Shown in pieces: positions 1 to 8,258 of a stretch of DNA of 64,000 nucleotides (positions within the stretch are counted from its first letter, which is position 1; every line of letters starts with the position of its first letter). The DNA lies in assembly GCA_016703005.1 (NCBI GenBank), contig JADJCX010000029.1:156316-220315 (forward strand), read 5' to 3'. This DNA comes from Flavobacteriales bacterium (lineage in GTDB: Bacteria > Bacteroidota > Bacteroidia > Flavobacteriales_F > PHOS-HE28). The position numbers were made by a program, and so were the translations under genes. Below the pieces are notes generated by a model that was given only the letters and a program-made list of their open reading frames with translations, did not search any database and was not told where the DNA came from.

Positions 1-1907
1 TCCCGGGCGCTCAAGCAACCGGAGGTGTATTGACCTGCTCGGTGACCAGTGTTCAACTCTTCGGTACCGGCAACGGCACCTTCTCTTGGACCGGTCCCAA
101 CGGATTCACCAGCGGCGATCAGAACCCGACCGTATCGGAAGCTGGCACCTACGTGCTGACCGTAACCGGCGCCAATGGCTGCACGAGCATGGCGCAAGCG
201 GATGTAACGTTGGATGCTGACGTTCCTAGCGCGCAGGCGACCGGTGGCGTCCTCACCTGCAACAACCAGAGCGTGATGCTCACGGGCAGTGGCAACGGCT
301 CGTTCTCCTGGGCCGGCCCCAATGGTTTCTCCAGCGGTGATCAAAATCCCGTGGTGTCCGAAGCTGGTACTTACATCCTCACGGTGACCAGTGCGAACGG
401 ATGCACGAGCATGGCCAATGCATTCGTGACCTTGGACAACGCTACGCCGGGTGCGCAAGCGAGCGGGGGCGTGCTCACATGCAACGATCAAAGTGTCGTG
501 CTCACCGGCAGTGGTATCGGTTCATTCTCGTGGACCGGTCCGAACGGATTCACCAGTGGGGACCAGAACCCGATTGTGTCCGAAGCGGGGACCTACGTTC
601 TCACCGTGACCGGAAGCAATGGCTGCGTCAGTATGGCTAGTGCGACGGTGTCACAGGACATCGAAACGCCCGAGATCAACGCAGTCGGCGGGGTACTCGA
701 TTGTCTTGGCAACCCGGTACAACTCGACGGCTACTCTTCAATGGCCGGATCCAGCTTTGCATGGAGCAGCGCGAACGGTTTCAGCAGTGGTGACGAGGAC
801 CCATTCGTAACGATGGCAGGGTTCTATACCCTCACCGTCACCGGTCCGAACGGATGCACGAACACAACGGACGCAACCGTAACACAAGCTGATTGCGGTG
901 GCTGCACGCTGCCCTTGATCATCGCATGCGGACCTGATACCACGGTGGCCTGCGGTACATCATTGGATGCACTGGTGGTCGGTCCTCCCATCCTGCGTAA
1001 GGACCTGGATTGCCCGCTGGTGAACTACTTCGTGTATGCCGACACCCTGTTGAGCGCGTGCCCGATGGTGATCCAGCGTACGTGGACCATCGGCGATGAA
1101 GCCGGCAACTGGGAAACCTGTGTCCAGATGATCACGGTGGTGGATACCGTTGGTCCGGTGATCTACGGTGTACCAGCTGACATGACGGTGGATTGCACGG
1201 AAGACCTGACCGCACCGACGGAAGTCTGGGCCGAGGACGGCTGCTTCATGACCGGCGAACCGATCGTGAAGGACGAGATCGTGCCGGGCGCATGCAAAGG
1301 CAGCTACACGATCATTCGCACTTGGTACGCGGAAGACATGTGTGGCAACGGCACACTGGCCACACAATTGATCACCGTCATTGATACTGTGGCCCCCGTC
1401 ATCGACTGCGGTTTGGACGCCAAGATCCTGGTGGATTGCGCGTCGATCCCGGAACCGGTGAAGTGCAGTGCGATCGACAACTGCGGCGACGAAGTGGAGG
1501 TGACATCAACCAGCAATTGGATCACCGACATCTTCGGGAACGTAGTGCTGGAGCGGGTGTACAGCGCAGTGGACGATTGCGGCAACGCATCGAGCTTCAC
1601 GCAGATCATCTTCGTGAACGACGGCCCCTGCAAGGACGGTGGTGAAGAGAAACTGATGGTGACGGCACAACCGAACCCGTTCATGGACATCTGCAACCTG
1701 CGCTTCATGGCGCCTGAGCATGGCCAAGCCGTTGTAACGGTGCACGATGCCAGTGGCCGCTTGGTGGCTGAGGCCTTCAACGCCAACGTGGAGGTCGGCC
1801 AGAACATCAGCATCCAGTTGCAGAAAGAACGACTGGGCTTCGGCTTGTACGAGTACCGCGTGGTACTTGGAACGCACGTAGCGCGTGGTACGCTGATGAT
1901 CCAATAA
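1..1907 (+). CDS. Secreted repeat protein with T9SS sorting domain (5' partial)
   Basis: The frame is open to the left edge, so the N-terminus lies outside the window; the first visible in-frame codons already belong to a repeat (PGAQATGGVLTC). Four tandem modules of about 74 residues come first, each with GGVLTC, SFSWxGPNGF, SGDQNP, EAGTYxLTV and NGC motifs, resembling Ig/PKD-like adhesin repeats. Two or three HYR-like segments follow (DTTVAC, DTVGPVIYGVP, DTVAPVIDC), rich in paired cysteines. The last 80 or so residues form a type-A T9SS sorting domain (QPNPF, then VTVHDASGRLV, then a GLYEYRV strand). By family knowledge such proteins are exported by T9SS and anchored or released at the cell surface as adhesins. 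The ligand is unknown. A hairpin lies just downstream. Confidence 0.85.
   Translation, partial: PGAQATGGVLTCSVTSVQLFGTGNGTFSWTGPNGFTSGDQNPTVSEAGTYVLTVTGANGCTSMAQADVTLDADVPSAQATGGVLTCNNQSVMLTGSGNGSFSWAGPNGFSSGDQNPVVSEAGTYILTVTSANGCTSMANAFVTLDNATPGAQASGGVLTCNDQSVVLTGSGIGSFSWTGPNGFTSGDQNPIVSEAGTYVLTVTGSNGCVSMASATVSQDIETPEINAVGGVLDCLGNPVQLDGYSSMAGSSFAWSSANGFSSGDEDPFVTMAGFYTLTVTGPNGCTNTTDATVTQADCGGCTLPLIIACGPDTTVACGTSLDALVVGPPILRKDLDCPLVNYFVYADTLLSACPMVIQRTWTIGDEAGNWETCVQMITVVDTVGPVIYGVPADMTVDCTEDLTAPTEVWAEDGCFMTGEPIVKDEIVPGACKGSYTIIRTWYAEDMCGNGTLATQLITVIDTVAPVIDCGLDAKILVDCASIPEPVKCSAIDNCGDEVEVTSTSNWITDIFGNVVLERVYSAVDDCGNASSFTQIIFVNDGPCKDGGEEKLMVTAQPNPFMDICNLRFMAPEHGQAVVTVHDASGRLVAEAFNANVEVGQNISIQLQKERLGFGLYEYRVVLGTHVARGTLMIQ
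21..908 (+). repeat. Four in-frame tandem 222-bp modules
   Basis: The GGVLTC/GGVLDC module starts fall at 21, 243, 465 and 687, an exact 222-bp period (74 codons). The first three modules are near copies in protein sequence. The fourth is diverged (LDCLGNPVQLDG, SSANGFSSGDEDP) but keeps the register. The array probably continues to the left of the window. Confidence 0.9.
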
Positions 1908-1927
1908 CCCGGACAGGGATATCCGTG

Positions 1928-1957
1928 GCGAGGCCTCCTGGGAACAGGGGGCCTCGC
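1928..1957 (+). terminator. Rho-independent-like hairpin after the repeat-protein gene
   Basis: GCGAGGCC at 1928-1935 pairs perfectly with GGCCTCGC at 1950-1957. The inner bases extend the stem by two G-C pairs and one wobble pair around a short loop. It starts 21 bases after the stop codon. There is no clear T tract, so termination is inferred from structure and position. Confidence 0.6.
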
Positions 1958-2037
1958 TCGTTGGTATCGGACCGTGCAGAACAAGCACGCGGGCATTCGA
2001 AGCATCCGCGACTACATTTCACATCCGATCCCGACCC

Positions 2038-3846
2038 ATGAAACACGCATTGCCACTTCTACTGCTGCTCAGCGCGAGCTCTTTGCACGCCCAAGTCGTA
2101 AGCAACATCGTTTGCACCCATCCGGTCGCCGAGCAAGTGATGAAGGGCCAATACAACCCGGCCGACTATTCTGCTTCAACCGTCATCGATGACCATGAAG
2201 TGGTGCTCTGCGAGCTGCGTTGGCTGCTGCGCGCCGATTCCATGAAGGGGTATCTGGAACGCATGGCCCAGTTCGGCACGCGGAACAGTTACAGCGATAC
2301 CGTGAACGCGACCATTGGCATTGGTGCCGCACGTCGGTGGGCGTTCAGCAAGTTCCAAGAGTTCAGCGCCGCGAACGAGGATCGCTTGATCACCACATAC
2401 CTGCAGTTCGATCAGGTAGGGGCCGAATGCGGCGACGCACAAGGTTGGAAGAACGTGCTGGCGGTACTGCCGGGAACCGACACCAGCGATCAGGGCATCA
2501 TCATCATTGAAGCACACTTCGACAGCCGCTGTGCCGACAACTGCGACGTGACTTGTCCAGCGCCCGGCATGGAAGACAACGGCAGTGGCAGCGCATTGGT
2601 GCTTGAGCTGGCGCGCGTGCTGCCGCGCTATTCCTTCAACCGCACCATCGTATTCATGCTCACCACTGCGGAAGAGCACGGCCTCATCGGTGCCGAAGCC
2701 ATGGCGCAATGGTGCGAAGACAACGGCATCGCGATAAGGGGCGTGCAGAACAACGACATCGTTGGTGGCGTGCTATGCGGCGAAACATCATCACCACCAA
2801 GCTGCGAGATACCCGGGAGCATCGACAGTTTGGAAGTGCGGTTGTTCAGTAACGGGGCCATTACTGCGGTACATCGTGGCTTTGCGCGCAGTATGAAGAT
2901 GTGGTATGAGGAGAAACTGCAAACCCAAGTAGCTGTGCCCATGGCCATCTCCGTGCTCAATCAGGAAGACCGCGACGGACGTGGTGGCGACCATATCCCT
3001 TTCAGGCAGCACGGATACCGCAACCTGCGTTTCACCAGCGCCAATGAGAATGGTAATGCGAACGTGTTGGACACGGCCTATTCCGACCACCAACACACCA
3101 GCGACGATGTACTGGGTATCGATACCGACAACGACCAAGTGCTCGACAGCTTCTTCGTTGACTTCAACTATTTACAGCGCAACGCGTTGATCAACGGCAT
3201 GGGTGCCACCATCCTCGGGCTCGGACCCGACGCGCCGCACATCACCGTACTCGATGAGCCCACGGGATTGCGCGTTGTGGTCGATAGCGGATTCGCGGCG
3301 GAGTACCGCATAGCGGTGCGTAGTGTTCCGGCCGACCAATCGTTCGAAGCCGTGTACCGCACCAGCGCGACCAGTTTCGCAATACCCGGTTTGCTCGCGA
3401 ACGAAACGTACTTCGTGAGCGCGGCAGCCATTGATGCGAACGGTATGATGGGACCGTTCTCGCGCGAGTACAACAAGAACAACGACATCGATACCCCGCC
3501 CGGCACAGTGGACATTTTCCCCTACGGGCTGGACTGCTGGGGCGTTGGCATCGCCGAGCAAGATGAGCAAATGGCATTCGGGTTTGAACTGCTTCCGTGC
3601 CAGCCGAACCCATTTCAGTATTCAACCCGCATGCTGGTGAAAGTGGCGCCGGGCGCAGTGCACCGTGAAGCGTACATCGTTGTGCACGATGCACACGGGC
3701 GGGCTGTTGCGCGCGTGCCGCTGCAACTACGTTCAGGGCTGAATGAAGCACACTATGTCCACAAGCGCGACATCGGTGTATTCACGTACAGCTTGATGGT
3801 GGACGGAAGAAAATTGGACACTAAGAGCATGGTGGTAGTGGAGTGA
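2038..3846 (+). CDS. Secreted M28 zinc peptidase with FN3 and T9SS domains
   Basis: This 602-residue protein has a clear signal peptide (MKHALPLLLLLSASSLHAQ). The M28 core carries the expected two-zinc ligands: H160 in EAHFDS, D180 in MEDNGSGSA, E212/E213 in TTAEEHGL, D240 in NNDIVGG and a histidine in SDHQHTSDD (351 or 353). A fibronectin-III-like segment spans about 405-490. The end is a type-A T9SS sorting domain beginning at LPCQPNPF (about 520). The likely role is extracellular aminopeptidase activity. The extra cysteines near the zinc site (CADNCDVTC) may form disulfides in the exported enzyme. The ATG at 2038 is chosen because the signal peptide begins there. Confidence 0.85.
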   Translation: MKHALPLLLLLSASSLHAQVVSNIVCTHPVAEQVMKGQYNPADYSASTVIDDHEVVLCELRWLLRADSMKGYLERMAQFGTRNSYSDTVNATIGIGAARRWAFSKFQEFSAANEDRLITTYLQFDQVGAECGDAQGWKNVLAVLPGTDTSDQGIIIIEAHFDSRCADNCDVTCPAPGMEDNGSGSALVLELARVLPRYSFNRTIVFMLTTAEEHGLIGAEAMAQWCEDNGIAIRGVQNNDIVGGVLCGETSSPPSCEIPGSIDSLEVRLFSNGAITAVHRGFARSMKMWYEEKLQTQVAVPMAISVLNQEDRDGRGGDHIPFRQHGYRNLRFTSANENGNANVLDTAYSDHQHTSDDVLGIDTDNDQVLDSFFVDFNYLQRNALINGMGATILGLGPDAPHITVLDEPTGLRVVVDSGFAAEYRIAVRSVPADQSFEAVYRTSATSFAIPGLLANETYFVSAAAIDANGMMGPFSREYNKNNDIDTPPGTVDIFPYGLDCWGVGIAEQDEQMAFGFELLPCQPNPFQYSTRMLVKVAPGAVHREAYIVVHDAHGRAVARVPLQLRSGLNEAHYVHKRDIGVFTYSLMVDGRKLDTKSMVVVE

Positions 3847-3860
3847 TCCGGGGCGATCCG

Positions 3861-3885
3861 CAAGTGACAAGATCCAAGTCACAAG
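3861..3885 (+). repeat. Dispersed intergenic repeat, copy 1
   Basis: The short spacer between convergent genes holds two near-copies of a CAAGTSACAAG word. The 12-mer CCAAGTCACAAG recurs inverted at 13033-13056. The copies lie outside coding sequence and look like a low-copy dispersed intergenic repeat. Confidence 0.45.
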
Positions 3886-3931
3886 GCGCAAGCTCCAAGG
3901 AAGACAGCTATGCGATCCGTGTGCGGCCTCT

Positions 3932-5434
3932 CTACCAACCGAACCAGAGCGCAAGGAGCACCACCCCGGCCAGATCCATCCAGATACCTGTACGCAACAT
4001 CGCGCCCACGGGAACGCGACCAGTACCGAACACGATGGCCATCATCGGCGAACTGATCGGCAGCATGAAGCCGCACGACGCGGCCAGCGTTCCCGGGATC
4101 ATTGCATCGTAGGCCTCCATACCCCATGCGGGCGCGGCACTGGCCAAGAGCGGCAACGCCAATCCGGCAACCGCCGTGTTGCTACCGAGTTCACTGAGGA
4201 CAGTCACCACCACCGCGATCAACCCGACCTGCGCGAAGCCGTTGCCCGTGTTCCAACCCGCCAACGCATTGCCGATGATCTCCGCGAGCCCGCTGCTCTC
4301 GAACCCGCTCGCCAATGCCAGCCCTCCGCCGATCAGCAGCAGCACCCCCCAGGGAATGCGGTCCTGCGCAAAGTGCCATGGCAACAGTGATGAGAACGGC
4401 GAGGACGAGGCTGCGGTCTCTTCAGTCGTGCGATCCACATGCTCGGCGGATCGACGCCGCTTGCTCCGGACCAAGAACAACGGCACCGAACAAGCAATAG
4501 CGACCGCAGCATCGCTCACGCCTTTCAACCCCCACCCCTCCCGTCGCCAGCCTTCAAAGACAACTTCGGTACTGAACTCGATGCGGCCGCCGGTGATCCA
4601 AAGCACAGCGGCGAGGATGAAGAAGAGTGCGGCGAAGCGCTCGTCATGCGAGACCTGTCCGAGGTCCTTGAGCTCCTGTTGCACTTGCGCCGCGCCCTGC
4701 GCATCGCTACCCAGCCGACGTGTGAACAATAGGTGAAGGAGCGTCCAAGCAAAGGCGAGATAGATCAGCATCAACGGCACGCCGAAAGTCATCCACTGCC
4801 CGAAGCCGACCGGAGCCCTGCCCGGGAAGAGCTGCTTGCTCAGTTCCATGAACACCAAGTTGGGCGGTGTGCCGACGGGGGTTGACATGCCTCCGATCGT
4901 TGCACCGTAGCTCACTCCCAGCAACAATGCGATGCCCAATTTCCTGCGGTCAGCGTCATTGCGTGCGCGATCCACCAAACCCAAAGCAATGGGCAACATC
5001 ACCAGCACGGCAGCGGTGCTGTTGATCCACATGCTCAGCAACGCAGTACCCAGCATAACGCCCAAGAGCAAGCGGGACGGGGCCGCGCCTACACGCGCAA
5101 TGATCCATAGCGCTGCACGCTTGTGCAACCCGCTGCGTTCAATGCCCAGCGCCAAAAGAAAGCCTCCCAAAAAAAGGAAGATGATGTCCTTGCCATAGTT
5201 CAGCGCCGTATCCGCTGTGCTGGCAATGCCGAGCATCGGGAAAAGCACCAACGGCAATAGAGCGGTGACGGCAAGCGGCACTGTTTCGCTGATCCACCAG
5301 ACGGCCATCCACAACACGACGCCCGCCATGGCTGCAGGCGCGTTGCCCAAGTGGCGCAGCACCAGGAACGCAAGCAGCCCCAGCGCGGGACCGGCGAGGC
5401 GAAGGAGAATGCTCTTCACTGTGGAAGTCGACAT
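3932..5434 (-). CDS. DASS/SLC13-family sodium:anion symporter
   Basis: The 500-residue polytopic protein has about 11-12 hydrophobic segments. Family-typical sequences are visible near the N-terminus: WWISETVPLAVTALLPLVL and KDIIFLFLGGFLLALGIE. The helical-hairpin motif regions appear as MWINSTAAVLVMLPIALGL and, in the second half, ELGSNTAVAGLALPLL. These SNT/NST motifs bind sodium and the carboxylate or sulfate in the family. It probably imports dicarboxylates or a related divalent anion across the inner membrane. The substrate cannot be told from sequence. A Lys/Arg-rich insert (KRRRSAEHVDR) lies in a central cytoplasmic loop. It sits 23 bases after the TMEM220-like gene, possibly cotranscribed. 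Confidence 0.88.
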   Translation of the reverse strand: MSTSTVKSILLRLAGPALGLLAFLVLRHLGNAPAAMAGVVLWMAVWWISETVPLAVTALLPLVLFPMLGIASTADTALNYGKDIIFLFLGGFLLALGIERSGLHKRAALWIIARVGAAPSRLLLGVMLGTALLSMWINSTAAVLVMLPIALGLVDRARNDADRRKLGIALLLGVSYGATIGGMSTPVGTPPNLVFMELSKQLFPGRAPVGFGQWMTFGVPLMLIYLAFAWTLLHLLFTRRLGSDAQGAAQVQQELKDLGQVSHDERFAALFFILAAVLWITGGRIEFSTEVVFEGWRREGWGLKGVSDAAVAIACSVPLFLVRSKRRRSAEHVDRTTEETAASSSPFSSLLPWHFAQDRIPWGVLLLIGGGLALASGFESSGLAEIIGNALAGWNTGNGFAQVGLIAVVVTVLSELGSNTAVAGLALPLLASAAPAWGMEAYDAMIPGTLAASCGFMLPISSPMMAIVFGTGRVPVGAMLRTGIWMDLAGVVLLALWFGW

Positions 5435-5457
5435 GCCGGCTTATGGGTTGAACGGAG

Positions 5458-5829
5458 CTACGCTATCCGCGCCTCCTTCGGCGTGCTCAAACACAACCAG
5501 ATCAGCGCGACCACCGCGATAAGCAGCCCGAGGAATTCGCGCACCACTTCAATGTGGGGAGCGGTGGCTTGCATCTCTTCGGTTATCGAGGGGAATCCGG
5601 CGTGCATCCAATCGACCATACCTCCGGCCATGGTGAGCATCCAAATACCCAGCGCGATGGCCAACCCTCCACTGAAGCGACGGTCCCCCCGCCCAGCAGC
5701 AGCAAGGCCGAACAGCACCGCAGTGCCCACATATGCCGACACCCACTGCAATGGATCGGGGTCGTTCAGGTTCAAGTATGCGAACAGTGCGAACGACACG
5801 GCGAACAGGATGTAGGAGAGCTTTTTCAT
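5458..5829 (-). CDS. TMEM220-family small membrane protein
   Basis: This 123-residue protein has four hydrophobic segments. The N-terminal signature YLNLNDPDPLQW right after the first helix is the hallmark of the TMEM220 family. A conserved WMHAGFPSITEEMQ segment follows the third helix. The function of the bacterial members is unknown. The gene begins 3 bases after the TonB-dependent receptor stop and is followed by the anion symporter, so all three may share a transcript. Confidence 0.8.
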   Translation of the reverse strand: MKKLSYILFAVSFALFAYLNLNDPDPLQWVSAYVGTAVLFGLAAAGRGDRRFSGGLAIALGIWMLTMAGGMVDWMHAGFPSITEEMQATAPHIEVVREFLGLLIAVVALIWLCLSTPKEARIA

Positions 5830-5832
5830 CGG

Positions 5833-8165
5833 TCAGAATTCAATGCGATAACTGAGGTTGGGGATGAGGCCGAGCTGATACTTCGTGACGACCTCATCCT
5901 TGCGCAGATCGAAGTAGCGGAAGGCTTCGTTCTGGGCGTTGGTGGCATTCAGAAGGTCGAGCGCCCACATACCCGTTCGGTTGCGGTGTTCGCGTTTCAA
6001 GTACACGCGCAGATCCATGCGGAAGACGCTGCCGAGCTGCTCGGTATACGCCTTCGTCATGTCGTAAACCGTGCCGCGCGTTGCGCGCGAAGCCCCTTCG
6101 TCGATCGGTGTGGTGCGTTGCCCACCAGCAACGTTGGCGCGGCCACTGAAGCCCCACGTGCGTTTCAATGTTTCCTTCTGCTTGGCCCATTCGCGGCCCA
6201 ACACCAGGTTGGCGATATACTGGTTGTTCCAACGCGCGTCGCGCTGCACGCTATCGGCCCCGGTATACACGGCGTCGAAAACAGAGGCGTTCACTTGGTA
6301 GAACCAATTGTTCATCACGCGCCGGTTGAGCGAGAGTTCAACACCGGCATTCCGGGCGGTGCCACCATCCAGCAGGCTGTTGTAGTTCGCCTCGTCCCAT
6401 GCATTCGACATCGCGAACGTGCCAATGCCCGCATCATCGACAAGGCGCGTGTCAACCACCGCGATGCCGCTCAACTCCTGGTAAAAGACCTCGGCGCGCA
6501 GAATAGTTGCACTTGGACCGATCTGGCGCGAATAGGCGAGCGCTGCTTCGTTGCATTCCACAAAACCGATGTTCCGATTGATCGGTTGCTGGTCGGTCCC
6601 GGTGACATAGAGCTGCTGCTGCGGAAGTTCAGCGCGTGACCCTGCCGACAAGCTGATCTCATTGGACCTGTTGTCGCGCCATTTCAGCGAAGCCCTGGGT
6701 TCTCCGCGTGCGCATTGTTGAAGGAGAAGTGCGCGTATGCCGCGCCGCCCGTAACCGTCAGTCGCTCGCCAATGGCATACTGCAACTCAGCGAACGGCCG
6801 CAGCAACACCCCGAAGTTCTCCTGAACGAAATTGAAGCCGATCCGGTCGATCGTCCGGCCCATGGCATTGATACCGACGGTATAACCGAACGCGGAACGC
6901 GACCCAACAAGCTGACCCCGCAACACGCTTAAAAGCGACAACTTCCGTTGCCGGAGCGAAATCTTATCGATCGTTGCGAAGTTGCCGGAGGTGTTGGTGA
7001 TCGACTCCATCCGCTCTTGGGTACCCTCCGACCAAGCCGCAGAGGTGCGCCAGTGCGCGCGCGGGCCTACCGACAAGGTGAGGGACATACCGACAGCACC
7101 CATACGCGCAGCGTAGTCGATTGTCCGGTCGTCCTTGTCGTACTCCCACTCGGCGGTATCGGTGAGCGCATCGAAGTTGTTGCTGCTTACTCCGGCCATA
7201 CCGAAAACGGACAACGCTCCACGCTTGCCCAATGGCGTGGAAATGTTGAACGCCAAGTCCTGGAACGTGATGACCTCATCACCGAGATCGACCCCCATCG
7301 TACTGAGCAAGCCAAGGGTCGAATACCGATAGTTCACCAAGTAGCTCGCCCGCTTGCCTTTTGCAAAGGGGCCTTCGGTACTGAGGTCGATACCGATCAA
7401 CCCGGCCTGTGCCGTGAACCGTGACCTGTCGCTCGCCCCATTGCGCAAGCGCATATCCATGATCCCACCCAGAGCATTGCCGTATTGAACGGGCATTGAC
7501 CCTGTCAGCAACCGCGAATTGCCGAGCATCTGCGCGCTGAGGATCACGGTGCCGCCTCCGCTGAACGTGGGTTGGTCGCTGGGGGTGCCCGCATTACCGG
7601 TGTGGTTCGGCGAAACGATCTCAACGCCCTCCAACAACCAGGTGTTGCTGTTGGGCCCATTACCGCGTACGCTGAAGTGATTCGCCTGATCGTTCGTGGC
7701 GGCAACGCCCGGATAGGTGCTGGCAAGCCGGGCCGGGTCGAAGAACGTCGCGGGATAACGCAAGCTCTTCTCCACCGATAGACCATGCCGGTCGGCAAGC
7801 CACACCTTGGCAAGGCGCACCGTGGCGGCTGGCAATTGTCTGCCATCGCGCTCCAGCAATAGTTCGACGTGTTCCGGCTTGCCGGACCGCAGCCATACAT
7901 CGTTCACCTGAGCGGCGGAATAGCCGACCACTGAAGCACGCACCGAGCTGATCCCTGTCGGGGTTCCGGTCATCAGGAAATGCCCTAGGCTGTCACTGGT
8001 CGCGTTCAGTACCGTATCGCCGATCACGACTTCCACAACAGCTCCCGCAAGCCCAAGCGACGATGTTCCATCGACAACGCGACCGGTGAGCACGGCCGTT
8101 GTCTGCCCATGCACAGCCAGCCTCAGAACGAACAACGGAACAACGAATGACCAGCGGAGCAACAT
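5833..8165 (-). CDS. TonB-dependent outer-membrane receptor (one frameshift)
   Basis: The N-terminal part (8165-6684) has a signal peptide ending at VHGQ, a carboxypeptidase-regulatory-like domain (TGRVVDGTSSLGLAGAVVEV), and a plug domain (SVRGNGPNSNTWLLEGVEI, MPVQYGNALGGIMDMRLRNG). It stops at 6684 after HAENPGLR. The other frame continues without loss (ASLKWRDNRSNEISLSAGSR) to a barrel C-terminus ending YRIEF. Adding one base between 6696 and 6697 restores ENPxRASLKWR, and the corrected length is 777 residues exactly in frame. The receptor would import a siderophore, cofactor or oligomer through the outer membrane. There is no SusD partner, so it is not a SusCD pair. The lesion is either a sequencing deletion or a recent inactivation. 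Confidence 0.85.
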
Positions 8166-8225
8166 CGTGCGAACCTACCCGAAGGGTGGTCGCACCAACG
8201 CCGTTCTCACGCGGTCAGTATCCAT

Positions 8226-8254
8226 GCGGGGGTGTTCACAAGGAACACCCCCGC
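8226..8254 (-). terminator. Strong hairpin terminator of the RND efflux operon
   Basis: GCGGGGGTGTTC (8226-8237) and GAACACCCCCGC (8243-8254) form a perfect 12-bp stem with a 5-base loop. It starts 5 bases after the RND transporter stop on the minus strand and separates that operon from the receptor gene. No T tract follows, but the stem is exceptionally strong. Confidence 0.75.
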
Positions 8255-8258
8255 CGGA

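Noticed and set aside
21..908. Tandem repeats as a CRISPR array
   Set aside because: The period is 222 bp, modules are fully coding and in frame, and there are no unique spacers or cas genes.
5554..6639. 361-codon plus-strand frame antisense to the TonB-dependent receptor
   Set aside because: Shadow frame without family character; the minus frame continues a receptor barrel.
5833..8165. TonB-dependent receptor as SusC of a polysaccharide utilisation locus
   Set aside because: No SusD-like gene is adjacent and its neighbours are an anion symporter and a TMEM220-like protein.
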